64,000 nucleotides of DNA from Desulfosporosinus shakirovi (GCF_020595055.1 NZ_JAJDOO010000026.1:1-64000), one strand, 5' to 3'; shown: positions 54,767 through 63,357, counted from the stretch's first letter. Made by a program: numbers and translations. Notes: generated by a model not told the origin, from the sequence alone.

Positions 54767-55532
54767 TCATTCTGACGGTTTATTGATAATCCACCATCTC
54801 CATAAGAGCTATTGCCCTGATAATAGGGAAACTGAAGTACTGAGGGATGTATCCTTCCGGGTAGGCCAGGGTGAAATTGTTGGCGTTGTCGGCCCCAGTG
54901 GCTGCGGGAAATCAACGCTGCTGCATCTGGTTGCCGGTTTTGATCAAGATTATCGGGGGGATATTGCCTTCTGCGGGCAGAAAATCACCGGCCCAGCCCC
55001 GGAGAGAGGCATGGTCTTCCAGAGCCCGCAACTGTTTTCCTGGCTGAAAATCAAAGACAATATTGCTTTCGGACCGAAACGGCAACACATGGCGAAAGAA
55101 AATATCACTGCCCAGACCCGCATCTTTCTTGAACGCGTCGGCATGCTGGATTATATGGATTATTACCCGGAACAGCTCTCCGGTGGTATGCAGCAGCGTG
55201 TCGCACTGGCCCGGGCTCTCATCATGAAGCCGAAGCTGCTCCTAATGGATGAACCCTTTTCCGCCCTGGATTATCAGTCCAGGCTGGAAATGCAGGGGCT
55301 GACCCTCAAGCTCTGGGAGGAGTACAAGCCTTCTATCCTTTTGGTAACCCACGACATCGAAGAAGCCCTGCTCTTGGCCGACCGAATTATTGTCCTCAGC
55401 AAGAGTCCGGGGGAAATCATACGGGAGTTATCTGTAAACTTTGACAGGCCCAGAGATTTATCCCTGATCAAGAGCCTTTCATTTCACCAACTAAAGTCAC
55501 AAATTCTGGACCAGCTGTCAGTGTTAATGTAA
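54759..55532 (+). CDS. ABC importer ATPase, SsuB/TauB-like
   Basis: The protein is 257 residues with Walker A GPSGCGKST, Q loop VFQSPQLFSW, signature LSGGMQQRVALARAL, Walker B LLLMDEPFSALD and the H loop VTHDIEEALLLADR. It energises the importer encoded by the two genes before it. Confidence 0.97.
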   Translation: MNDHSDGLLIIHHLHKSYCPDNRETEVLRDVSFRVGQGEIVGVVGPSGCGKSTLLHLVAGFDQDYRGDIAFCGQKITGPAPERGMVFQSPQLFSWLKIKDNIAFGPKRQHMAKENITAQTRIFLERVGMLDYMDYYPEQLSGGMQQRVALARALIMKPKLLLMDEPFSALDYQSRLEMQGLTLKLWEEYKPSILLVTHDIEEALLLADRIIVLSKSPGEIIRELSVNFDRPRDLSLIKSLSFHQLKSQILDQLSVLM

Positions 55533-55552
55533 AAGTAGAATAAGAGAACTTT

Positions 55553-55696
55553 ACAAAATTATGGATAGAGATAGTTAAATGGTATGCCCCGTCAGATGAA
55601 CAAGATATTCAGAAACCCGTTGCAAATACGCTAGATATCCGACATATTGCCTTTGCTGTTGAAGAAGATAATTGTGTTATTATTGGAGTTAGATAA
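55553..55696 (+). pseudogene. VOC/glyoxalase-family remnant
   Basis: The frame reads IEIVKWYAPSDEQDIQKPVA and NTLDIRHIAFAVE, then a short tail to a TAA. The IRHIAFAVED-type strand is the hallmark of VOC-superfamily proteins. Both ends are missing. Confidence 0.55.
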
Positions 55697-55732
55697 TGAA
55701 TCCCATTTTAATCGCAGAGGATGGAAGAAAAA

Positions 55733-57091
55733 ATGAGTGAGTTTTCGATTAAAGACCGGCTGGAGGGTTTAAGTTCCAATGAACTCATAGAGTTAATCAT
55801 GAATCTCACCCAAAGAGACAGACAGGTAAGATTGCATGTGCTGGAATGGCTCGAAGAAAATTGTGCTACCAATAAGAAAGTTTCAAATTCAAACAAGAAA
55901 AGTAAAGCTCCCGAAATTCATGATGAGCTATTACTAGAGTATTGGCACAATTCCCAGAGCATAATTGCTGAATTTAATTGCTACGGAGGAGGACCTGAGG
56001 AGGAAGAAGAGGAGGCTTATGAATGGTTAGAGAAGATTTCTGGCTTGATAAGGGAAAATAAGATTACACCTGAAGCAAAGCACCGTTTTATGGATGAAGC
56101 GTTTATTGAATACGATGCAGGTAATTCCGGTTTTGACGACAGTTTGATGGATCTGTTTTTTGAATTGTGCAAAGAAAAGGATGAATGGGAATTTCTTGTG
56201 CAAAAGCTTAATAGTGGGAAGTCTGATTGGGGAAAGAAGCTTGTCATGGAGATTTACAGGGATCATCTGAAGGATGATTCCAGATACTTGGAGGAGCGAC
56301 TTGAAAACCTTCAATATGGAATGGATTATTGGGATTTAGTTCAATACTACACCGACAAAGGGAATGAGGAATTGGCGCTTGAAATAGCGCATAAGGGCAT
56401 CAAGCATGGAAATGGAAGACTAACCGAGCTGTATGATTATCTTATTGACCATTATTCGCAGCTGCGGGACAAGGACCGGTTGGAATCAATTGCTGAAACC
56501 GCAATGCAAAGAGAAAATGATGAAAGCTATGTTTTGGAAAGACTATTTACATTTTATAAGGATGATGACTACGAAAAGGCGAAAGAAAAGCTGATTCTGG
56601 TATATAAAACGACAAAACACAAAAAGTATTTTGAAGAATATAAGAGAATGAAAAACTATCTATCTGAATTGGATTGGAAGAAAATAGAACCGGAGATTGT
56701 TAATGAGGCCCAAAAAAATAACATGCATGACTATTTAAGTATTTGTCTGCAAAAGGGAATGAAGGACATTGTTATTAAAACTATCATATCCTCGCCGGTG
56801 AACCAATGGGGATATGCCGGTTTTTCTGATTTCGACATATTCGCGCAAAAGCTTGAAAAAGAACACCCAAAAGAAATTCTGGAGTACTATTACAACAAAG
56901 CATATGCTAGAATTCCAAATGGTAATAGAAATACCTACAAAGAAGCTGTAAAATATCTTGGGAAAGTTAAAGCAATTTATTTGAAGCATTTAAAGAACGA
57001 GGATAGCTGGACACATATGCTTAGTAAACTGCTTATGGAGTTTAAGAAAAGACCCGCATTTATTGATGAGATTAGGAAGAGTAAGTTATAA
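55733..57091 (+). CDS. Helical-repeat protein of unknown function
   Basis: The protein is 452 residues, highly charged and almost wholly helical, with TPR/SEL1-like spacing in the middle (YTDKGNEELALEIAHKGIKH, KDRLESIAETAMQREND, FKDDD-type turns). An acidic run GGGPEEEEEEAYEW lies near residue 90. A helical N-terminus (SSNELIELIMNLTQRDRQV) resembles proteins found with SWIM-type zinc fingers. ATG 55733 is preferred over 55721, since the AGAGG site directly abuts the latter. No catalytic motif is visible. Confidence 0.7.
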   Translation: MSEFSIKDRLEGLSSNELIELIMNLTQRDRQVRLHVLEWLEENCATNKKVSNSNKKSKAPEIHDELLLEYWHNSQSIIAEFNCYGGGPEEEEEEAYEWLEKISGLIRENKITPEAKHRFMDEAFIEYDAGNSGFDDSLMDLFFELCKEKDEWEFLVQKLNSGKSDWGKKLVMEIYRDHLKDDSRYLEERLENLQYGMDYWDLVQYYTDKGNEELALEIAHKGIKHGNGRLTELYDYLIDHYSQLRDKDRLESIAETAMQRENDESYVLERLFTFYKDDDYEKAKEKLILVYKTTKHKKYFEEYKRMKNYLSELDWKKIEPEIVNEAQKNNMHDYLSICLQKGMKDIVIKTIISSPVNQWGYAGFSDFDIFAQKLEKEHPKEILEYYYNKAYARIPNGNRNTYKEAVKYLGKVKAIYLKHLKNEDSWTHMLSKLLMEFKKRPAFIDEIRKSKL

Positions 57092-57230
57092 GAGAATGGG
57101 TTCAAAAGCTATTGAAAGGCATATGAAACCGGGACTCCCTGGGCCTCACCGGCACGAATTTATTTTGACATTGGACAGACTTTTTAGAACTCGTTAAACG
57201 AACCGCCAGATGAAGATCCCGCACAATGTA

Positions 57231-57905
57231 TTATTTTGCCAAAGTATAAACTAGTTTCCCCTGCTGAGTCTCTCTTCTGACCTTGCCCTTACCTTCCAAA
57301 TATTTGAGATGAGCAATCGCTTCCCCTGTTGCAAACCATTTCTGCGTAACCGGAAACATCTCCCATGACTCATATGTCATATCCCAAGTCATCTGAGCAG
57401 CGACTTGGTAACCATTCAAATTACCTCTGCTTAATATGGCGAGAATCTCATCCACCCGTTCCTGATGGTGCAGCTTGAGTTCCTGAATTCTTTCCCTGCA
57501 GGAGGTAATGAGCCCTCTGTGACCTGGTAAAACAAGTTCCACGTCGAGGATACTCACTTTGTCTAAACTTTTTAAATAAACACCTAAAGGATCCCAATCA
57601 TCGCCCCAAAGGGAAATGTTTGGGGTTATGTTGCTAAGAATATGGTCCCCAGATACAAGAATTTTTTTACTTGAGTCGTAGAGGCACATGTGTCCGGGAG
57701 AATGTCCCGGAGTCTCAATACACTTAAAGCTGTAGTCACCGATGCTCAAAACGTCATCCTGCTTAAGGATTTCAAAGTCTACCTTTTTGGTATTGCCGTA
57801 TTTAAAACCAGGATGCATTGCAATGGCCGCTTCAAGTTCAGCTTCGGGAAACCCAAATATCTTAGCGAAGTGTTTCTCTTCTTCTATAAGATTATGACTT
57901 GATAA
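57231..57905 (-). pseudogene. Metallo-beta-lactamase-fold hydrolase, N-terminus missing
   Basis: The C-terminal two-thirds are intact: IETPGHSPGHMCLYD, ILVSGDHILSNITPNISLW, LVLPGHRGLI, and a helical wing ending near ALAK. The residues between 57819 and 57905 also belong to it (EEEKHFAKIFGFPEAELEAA). The N-terminal strand with the HxHxDH zinc motif is absent and a stop lies upstream, so the gene has lost its 5' end. It cannot be a normal zinc hydrolase. Confidence 0.75.
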
Positions 57906-57962
57906 TTAATTGTTTTCCTGAATTTCCATATTCGACATATAAATTGAAGGGGACATGATATT

Positions 57963-58034
57963 ATGAAAAAGAAAAATATCGTGATTATGTCAGTTGATAT
58001 GCCAAATATCGCCAAAAATGATGACGATGACTAA
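57963..58034 (+). CDS. Possible 23-residue peptide upstream of the agr-like locus
   Basis: ATG opens a frame of 23 codons: MKKKNIVIMSVDMPNIAK followed by NDDDD. GAAGGGG lies about 10 bases upstream. A second short frame (15 codons) follows at 58050-58097 and overlaps the regulator start. They may be leader peptides or chance frames. Confidence 0.35.
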   Translation: MKKKNIVIMSVDMPNIAKNDDDD

Positions 58035-58086
58035 AGAGGAGTAAGGAGCATGGGAGACCTGGAAAAAGATAGAAAGGTGCATGAGG

Positions 58087-58815
58087 ATGATGAGTGACGC
58101 GGTGATCGTGGAAGATGATCCTTTTTTTCGAAAAGAGTTGGCCCATCTTCTGACAGCCATACCAGGAGTTGAAGTAACGGGCGCATTTTCCAAGGGAGAG
58201 GAGTTTCTAACTCAAGTTCAGAAACTCCAGCCTGCGGTCCTCTTTTTAGATGTTGGTTTGCCCGGAATAACAGGAATCGAAGTTGCCGATTGCGTCCGCC
58301 GGGATTTTCCGTACATGGAGATAGTATTTATTACTGCTGATGAGAATCACATTAAGGCCGCGTTTCATCTTTATGCCTCTGATTTTATTACAAAACCTCT
58401 TGATTCAGACAGATTGCACCAAACGATGGCACGTATTATAAGAAAATTGTCCGTGCTCGGAGCGAAAATTGAATTGAATTGTGAGGAAAAAATAGAGATA
58501 TTAAGCCAGGAAGATATCTATATGGTGGAGGCATTGGCAAAAAAGACTGTGATTTACACGACGATCCGCAAGTTTACGTGTCTGCACTCGATGAAAGATA
58601 TGGAAGATCGCTTGGATAAGAGCCTGTTTCATAGAACTAGTCGTTCGTATTTGGTAAACTTGAAGCTGGTAGAAGGCATAAAATCGTACACTCGCACATC
58701 ATATCAAATAGTTTTTAAGAGCAGAGATTACCAAGCTTACCTGCAAAAAGGTCTATATCCGGAGTTCAGGAAACGGATCAAGGCCCTGTCGGGGGCAAGG
58801 GGTGGAGAAATATGA
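58087..58815 (+). CDS. LytTR-family response regulator, AgrA-like
   Basis: The protein is 242 residues. The receiver has D55 in VLFLDVGLPGITG, and FITKPLDSDRL. The C-terminal LytTR domain is legible (EDIYMVEALAKKTVIYT, FTCLHSMKDMEDRLDKSLFH, RTSRSYLVNLKLVEGIKSY). Three ATG codons are possible (58081, 58087, 58090); AGAAAGG fits the second best. It overlaps the next gene by four bases. It should bind direct repeats such as those before agrD. Confidence 0.9.
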   Translation: MMSDAVIVEDDPFFRKELAHLLTAIPGVEVTGAFSKGEEFLTQVQKLQPAVLFLDVGLPGITGIEVADCVRRDFPYMEIVFITADENHIKAAFHLYASDFITKPLDSDRLHQTMARIIRKLSVLGAKIELNCEEKIEILSQEDIYMVEALAKKTVIYTTIRKFTCLHSMKDMEDRLDKSLFHRTSRSYLVNLKLVEGIKSYTRTSYQIVFKSRDYQAYLQKGLYPEFRKRIKALSGARGGEI

Positions 58816-59291
58816 GCGAGGGAATGGTCAAGACGATTATCTTTTCCATTCCTGAGGCTATCGTTGTCGTCCTCTTGGCGTGGTGCATCTCGGGAAGAAA
58901 TTTTAAATGGACTTCCTTAATGGCATCGGGGATTATTTTCGGAACTATTTCACCCTGGATTCGATTGGCTACCGGAAGCTACATATTAAATATTATTGTT
59001 TCAAGTCTAGTACTCATTGTCCTTTTGAAGTTATTTGGCCAGCATGATATTTTAGAAGCAGTGACAGTAGCGTTAATGGCCGTTTCACTTTATTTGGCTA
59101 TGGAGTTTCTTAATGTAAAAACTATTCAAGTGCTTACTGGTGTTGATCCCATTCGTATGGAACAAAATCTAATCCTGCGAACGTTGTGGTTTCTACCCCA
59201 AATCTTGATCACAGTCGCGGTTGCTTTAGTTATCAGGTATTTTGTCTCCCGTCAATTGTTCAAGTTAAATACAAGTAAGAGAAAAGGCTAA
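58812..59291 (+). CDS. Five-TM membrane protein, possible receptor half
   Basis: The protein is 159 residues with about five hydrophobic helices: IIFSIPEAIVVVLLAWCI, ASGIIFGTISPWI, LNIIVSSLVLIVLLKLF, VTVALMAVSLYLAMEFL and PQILITVAVALVIRYFV. It has no other domain. It lies between the AgrA-like regulator and a kinase that has only two membrane helices, whereas typical AgrC receptors have about six. The two together would supply a normal sensor, so this may be the detached membrane half of AgrC. That is inference from topology and position. Confidence 0.7.
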   Translation: MSEGMVKTIIFSIPEAIVVVLLAWCISGRNFKWTSLMASGIIFGTISPWIRLATGSYILNIIVSSLVLIVLLKLFGQHDILEAVTVALMAVSLYLAMEFLNVKTIQVLTGVDPIRMEQNLILRTLWFLPQILITVAVALVIRYFVSRQLFKLNTSKRKG

Positions 59292-59296
59292 GGGTT

Positions 59297-60157
59297 ATGA
59301 AGAAAAATGTTTATAAAGCGGCAATGCTCTTTTTCACTATACAGTCGATCTTAATTACTATTTTGCTTAATAATTACTATATGAAAAAGTATTCTTTCTT
59401 CCAGCTAAACAATCCTGATGGGGTGGAATTATTTTTAGGCTTCATTATCCTTTGCCTCAACTTAGTGGCACTGGTTGTGATAAAAAGGCTCTACATTAGT
59501 GGTTTGGAAGCAGAACAGTTAAAAATGACGGCCCTCAAGTACGCCCACTTGGTGGAGCAAAACCAGATTTATCGTCAGCATCACCACGATATTAAGAATC
59601 ATCTTAATGTAGTTCTCGGCTTATTATCGATGGGTAAGTATGAGGAACTAAGGGACTATTTAAACACCTATTTTCGTAGCATAGATCATGGCTTGTTTAA
59701 TATTGAAACGGGTTTGGACGAAATCGATGTGCTGCTCTCGTCTAAGCTTGCTCTGGCGAAGAGTAAAGACATTCTAGTGAATCTGAGCATTACAACAAAT
59801 CTTAGATGTAGTAGGAAACACATACTAGACTTGGTGGCGATCCTTGGTAATGTATTAGACAATGCCCTTGAAACCGTCCAAGGGCTCGACCAACCGCAGT
59901 GTCCAGTTAGCATTCATTTTTGGCAGGACCCATTGGAATATAACTTTGAAGTAACCAATTCGATGCCTACATCAAGTCCATGTGCACCAGAGCTTTATTT
60001 CAAGGAAGGTTTCAGTACCAAGCAAGAGGGCAGAGGGGAAGGGCTTTTCATAGTGAAAAGGCTGACAGAGAGATTAGGTGGCAGCGTTTCAGTTGACCCG
60101 GGCGACGGGCAGTTTAGGGTGATAATCGAGATTCCTATGCATCGATTGGAGGAATGA
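59297..60157 (+). CDS. AgrC-like GHKL sensor kinase
   Basis: The protein is 286 residues. Two membrane helices (about 6-25 and 39-61) precede the kinase part. The H box HHHDIKNHLNVVLGLLSMGK gives the phosphoacceptor near H95-H97. The GHKL ATPase has an N box ILGNVLDNALETV and a G box FKEGFSTKQEGRGEGLFIVK. This is the AgrC/CitA-like kinase class. It overlaps agrB by four bases. Confidence 0.9.
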   Translation: MKKNVYKAAMLFFTIQSILITILLNNYYMKKYSFFQLNNPDGVELFLGFIILCLNLVALVVIKRLYISGLEAEQLKMTALKYAHLVEQNQIYRQHHHDIKNHLNVVLGLLSMGKYEELRDYLNTYFRSIDHGLFNIETGLDEIDVLLSSKLALAKSKDILVNLSITTNLRCSRKHILDLVAILGNVLDNALETVQGLDQPQCPVSIHFWQDPLEYNFEVTNSMPTSSPCAPELYFKEGFSTKQEGRGEGLFIVKRLTERLGGSVSVDPGDGQFRVIIEIPMHRLEE

Positions 60158-60747
60158 AGGGTTTGTTTGATTTGGAGAGTACTGCCCATCGCCTAGCTAA
60201 TCGTTTACTTACAAACGTTCCATTTGACGCTGTTCAAAGGGCCAAGGTGGAATATGCCTTAGCTTTGTTGTTGGGCGTAGCAACGGAACTCGTCCTGACC
60301 GTAGCCGTGTCTGCCTTATTAGGCACAGCTCTTGAAACCCTTATCATAATGCTGTCAGCGTTATCGCTGAGGTTATTTACTGGTGGTGCCCATTGTTCTA
60401 GCTTCCGACGATGTTCGGTATTTACAGTGGTATGCTTTATCGGGTTGTCTTTTCCCGTGAAAGCCACAGTTACCAACTGTGAATTTAAGGATCTGATGTG
60501 GGTTTCGCTGTTATTGGTAATTCTGGCCCTACCGTTTATCTGGAAACCACAACGTTTAACTTTATTCGTATGGACGATATGCGCAAGCCTTCCGATTTGG
60601 GGGATGCTTAGCGACACTGAGACCGCCTGGCGAATTCTGACCTTGCCTGTGGCTGCAGGGTTAGTTCTACAATCTTTTATGCTAAGTGCCCTGGGGCAAA
60701 AGGTTGTCATGCGTAGCGATAAAATCATGCAGCGGATTGGGATTTAA
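60154..60747 (+). CDS. agrB: AgrB-type peptide-processing membrane protease
   Basis: The protein is 197 residues with several membrane helices. The catalytic pair is visible as H80 and C87 in GGAHCSSFRRC, the H-x6-C spacing known for AgrB. The N-terminal amphipathic part (FDAVQRAKVEYALALLLGVA) is typical. AgrB cleaves the C-terminal tail of AgrD and forms its thiolactone. It closes the operon and a terminator follows. Confidence 0.93.
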   Translation: MKGLFDLESTAHRLANRLLTNVPFDAVQRAKVEYALALLLGVATELVLTVAVSALLGTALETLIIMLSALSLRLFTGGAHCSSFRRCSVFTVVCFIGLSFPVKATVTNCEFKDLMWVSLLLVILALPFIWKPQRLTLFVWTICASLPIWGMLSDTETAWRILTLPVAAGLVLQSFMLSALGQKVVMRSDKIMQRIGI

Positions 60748-60767
60748 GCAGGTTATGCCAAATGAAG

Positions 60768-60818
60768 CCCCTTTACTATGCCCTACCAGATGAGTAAGGA
60801 TAGTAAGGGGTATTTTTT
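60768..60818 (+). terminator. Terminator after agrB
   Basis: CCCCTTTACTATGCC pairs with GGATAGTAAGGGG and is followed by TATTTTTTTAT. agrD therefore needs its own promoter. Confidence 0.85.
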
Positions 60819-60876
60819 TATACATGAATATTGGCATGAAAGAGTTTTAATCAATTATGAATTCACTAAGAAATGT

Positions 60877-60912
60877 CATTTCATGCCTCAAAAAGACACA
60901 TTCATTCCTAAA
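60877..60912 (+). promoter_or_regulatory. LytTR-type direct repeat before agrD
   Basis: CATTTCATGCCTCA at 60877 and CATTCATTCCTAAA at 60899 are direct repeats 22 bases apart, the two-turn spacing used by LytTR dimers. They lie 75-110 bases before agrD. A possible -10 element TATATT is at about 60939. Confidence 0.6.
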
Positions 60913-60986
60913 TTTCCAAATGAAGGGTTTGATGTAGTATATTGAATGAAGAAGTCCTGAAATTGAATGAGAAAGGGGGAACAGAT

Positions 60987-61115
60987 ATGAAATACGGAAA
61001 GAGTGTTATGCCCATGTTGCTTGCATCCGTTCTGGTTTTTGTCGGTACATTGGCCATCAACACTCCTACATGCTTGGGGTGGTTCTACGAGCCAAAGAAA
61101 CCCGAAGGTTTATAA
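60987..61115 (+). CDS. agrD: AgrD-type cyclic-lactone autoinducer precursor
   Basis: The peptide is 42 residues. A hydrophobic amphipathic leader (MPMLLASVLVFVGTLAI) is followed by a core NTPTCLGWFYEP and a charged tail KKPEGL. By comparison with known AgrD peptides, C29 should form a thiolactone with F33 (ring CLGWF), with cleavage before the YEP segment. AAAGGGGGAA lies upstream. It follows agrB by 239 bases and has its own promoter region. It was too short for ordinary ORF calling. Confidence 0.92.
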   Translation: MKYGKSVMPMLLASVLVFVGTLAINTPTCLGWFYEPKKPEGL

Positions 61116-61138
61116 AGGGTGTTGTCAACATTCATCAC

Positions 61139-61184
61139 AAAAACCAACGTTAGGGTATTAATTGGCTGAAAGTTGGCGTTTTTC
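61139..61184 (+). terminator. Terminator-like hairpin after agrD
   Basis: AACCAACGTT pairs partly with AAGTTGG, followed by CGTTTTTCC. The loop is rather long. Confidence 0.45.
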
Positions 61185-61273
61185 CCATCGGCCACTGTAT
61201 TCAACCTTTCAAAAATTAATCGGCGGAGAAAGTTCTTTTTATTTAACTTGTAGTTAACAGGATCTTAGAAAAG

Positions 61274-61301
61274 TATTTAAATGGTATTTGCCATTTAAAT
61301 A
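61274..61301. repeat. 11-bp inverted repeat
   Basis: TATTTAAATGG and CCATTTAAATA flank TATTTG. It lies in the 580-base gap after agrD. The rest of that gap to 61697 has no recognised gene. Confidence 0.55.
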
Positions 61302-61306
61302 AAGAT

Positions 61307-61352
61307 GCCTCCAGATCATCTATACCAGCAAAGTAACATCTGATCTGAAGGC
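61307..61352. repeat. Second inverted repeat in the same gap
   Basis: GCCTCCAGATC pairs with GATCTGAAGGC (one mismatch) around 24 bases. It might form a hairpin RNA or a binding site. Confidence 0.45.
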
Positions 61353-61697
61353 GTTGGCCTCTACACAAATTGTAGATTACTTGATTTTACACCTACTGGG
61401 GATATTTGTGAAGGGAGATTTAAAAAGGAGGGGAATTTGTTTTTCTTTGTTATCCCCGAAATATTCTTTTGGTGCAATCCGATATTGATTCCCTGTCCCA
61501 ACTTACTCGACGAATGCTGGGAGGTCTAGTTAAAGCGGTTGTGGTTAGGTTTTCCAATCATTCAAAGGAGTGGTCAGTGGGGAAAACTAAGACCAATTAC
61601 GGGCTCCGATTTTTTTATCAACTGGTTCCGTAATTTTTCCTGCCCCATCTGTTTGCAGGCCGGTTGCAAGATACAAAAAGAAAGGGTGATCATTGTA

Positions 61698-62261
61698 ATG
61701 AAAAAATGTTTTGTTCTATTTTTAAGTTTCTGTATTCTAGTTGTGTTTTCAGTACCAGCATTTGCAGCTGATTCTATTTCACGGAAGGATTTACCGAAAT
61801 ATGAAATTAAAGGTGTTCAATGGCAATCCGAATCCGATACCAAAATTACACCCAAAGCTGCAGTCGGTTATTGGAAATGTGCAAATTTAAGTTCAACTGC
61901 AGTAAATGAAAGGTTTGTTGACTATGTGTCAAGTCCATGGGCTTATGCAGACAAGTACACTATCGCAGAAGCGAAAACTATAACCTTTGGAATACAACCA
62001 AGTGCTACAGCTGATCTTTCTAGCGCCATAAAAGCACAAGTTGTTGTTGTAGCATCATATGCATTCTCAAAAACTACAACTATTTCAATTCCAGCTGATC
62101 CTACCAGAAAAAATAGATTAGGTCTATTTAGTGACTTTGTACAAAAATATGTAAAATCTGAATATTATTCTCCCCCAAATTACACAGTGACAAAAACATT
62201 ATATAACTATGTTTATGATCCTGTAAGGGGCTCTTCTACTCTTAAGGTAGTTTATTATTAA
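61698..62261 (+). CDS. Secreted protein of unknown function
   Basis: The protein is 187 residues with a Sec signal peptide (MKKCFVLFLSFCILVVFSVP then AFAA). The mature part is Ser/Thr/Tyr-rich and beta-like (ITPKAAVGYWKCANLSSTAV, KAQVVVVASYAFSKTTTI). A longer frame starts at 61539, but ATG 61698 begins the signal and has AAAGGGTG upstream. Like the secreted protein at 43202-43927, it is short and family-less. It might be an agr-controlled product, given its location. Confidence 0.75.
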   Translation: MKKCFVLFLSFCILVVFSVPAFAADSISRKDLPKYEIKGVQWQSESDTKITPKAAVGYWKCANLSSTAVNERFVDYVSSPWAYADKYTIAEAKTITFGIQPSATADLSSAIKAQVVVVASYAFSKTTTISIPADPTRKNRLGLFSDFVQKYVKSEYYSPPNYTVTKTLYNYVYDPVRGSSTLKVVYY

Positions 62262-62270
62262 TTAATTGAA

Positions 62271-62306
62271 AAGGAATCAAACATCCTTTGTGTTTGGTTC
62301 CTTATT
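62271..62306 (+). terminator. Terminator-like hairpin between the two secreted/anchored genes
   Basis: AAGGAATCAAACA pairs with TGTTTGGTTCCTT (one wobble) around a seven-base loop, followed by ATTTA. Confidence 0.65.
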
Positions 62307-62321
62307 TAGAAGGTGAGTGCG

Positions 62322-63158
62322 ATGAGAACAAAAACAAAATATTTATTGGCCATAGTAATTTTCATAATATTAGGTTCTACTATATTTAAATCTATTACCC
62401 CTAATAAGATAGATAAAGAAATTTATTTTCTAAATACGAGTGCATATGTTTCGGGTTATATTGGCGATGAAATCAACATTCCATTAACCTTTTTTTATGA
62501 TGCTAAAAAGCCAACAGACAAAATCATATCAAATGTGCAGTTATTAAGTGGTAACTTTGTTTCTTTAAAAGGCTGGGAAGTAAAGGATGGCAGTAAATTC
62601 AAGGGGTATCAGTTGAATAATATAAGTATAAATCTTAAAATTGAAAAAGAAGGAAAAAACGAGTTGGAAGGTATTAAAATACTATTATATGATGGTGGAG
62701 AGAAAATTTATAAATTTGATAAATTTATAATGTTGGGGATTAATAAGCCTAAATCAGATAATTATTTAAATGTTGCTTCAGAAGAAACCTATTTATCACA
62801 AAATGATAGAACCTCTTTTGATGTAAAGAATAATTCAGATAAAACTATTGTATTAGATGATTTTGGACTAGTTTCAGATAATGCCAAAATTAAACAGTTC
62901 AAGCTACAAATGAATGATAATATTTTTGATAAAATTAAAGATGTAAATGTTCTTCCATCTAATATTTTCAAAATAACAATTGAGACCGACCCAGGAGATA
63001 ATAGTGATATATATTTTATAAAACCGTATATTGATTATCGAATTGATGGAAAAAAATTTACTGATTGCATAACGTTTGGAACCATCCATGGAATACCAAT
63101 TGCAGATGAAAAACTGTTAAATATATATAATCGATTAATTAAAAATAAAAATTACTAA
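62322..63158 (+). CDS. Membrane-anchored protein of unknown function
   Basis: The protein is 278 residues. One N-terminal helix (YLLAIVIFIILGSTIF) is likely an anchor or uncleaved signal. The rest is Asn/Lys-rich and beta-like, with Ig-like strand spacing (GDEINIPLTFFYDAKKPTD, FDVKNNSDKTIVLDDFGLVS). AGAAGGTGAG precedes ATG 62322; the GTG at 62313 would overlap that site. It is A/T-rich and follows the secreted protein in the same direction. Confidence 0.7.
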   Translation: MRTKTKYLLAIVIFIILGSTIFKSITPNKIDKEIYFLNTSAYVSGYIGDEINIPLTFFYDAKKPTDKIISNVQLLSGNFVSLKGWEVKDGSKFKGYQLNNISINLKIEKEGKNELEGIKILLYDGGEKIYKFDKFIMLGINKPKSDNYLNVASEETYLSQNDRTSFDVKNNSDKTIVLDDFGLVSDNAKIKQFKLQMNDNIFDKIKDVNVLPSNIFKITIETDPGDNSDIYFIKPYIDYRIDGKKFTDCITFGTIHGIPIADEKLLNIYNRLIKNKNY

Positions 63159-63174
63159 TAGATTTAACTCAACT

Positions 63175-63190
63175 TTCGGTCGCGACCGAA
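63175..63190. repeat. Perfect 16-bp palindrome
   Basis: TTCGGTCGCGACCGAA is fully self-complementary and G/C-rich within A/T-rich DNA, 17 bases after the preceding stop. Confidence 0.6.
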
Positions 63191-63317
63191 CATGGTTGTG
63201 TAATAAAATGGATTTAAGAACCAGATACAGGTTTAGGAGACAGTGATAAATATGCGATAATGATATTTCCTCAAGCTTTTTGAGCTAAATGTTCTTGAGC
63301 GGCCATTTGGATGGGTC

Positions 63318-63357
63318 AAAAAACCAGCATTATCAAAAATGATATGTTGGTTTTAAG
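63318..63357. terminator. A/T-rich terminator hairpin
   Basis: AAAACCAGCATTATCA pairs with TGATATGTTGGTTTT around four to five A residues. It sits before the convergent gene at 63421 and can serve both strands. Confidence 0.6.
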
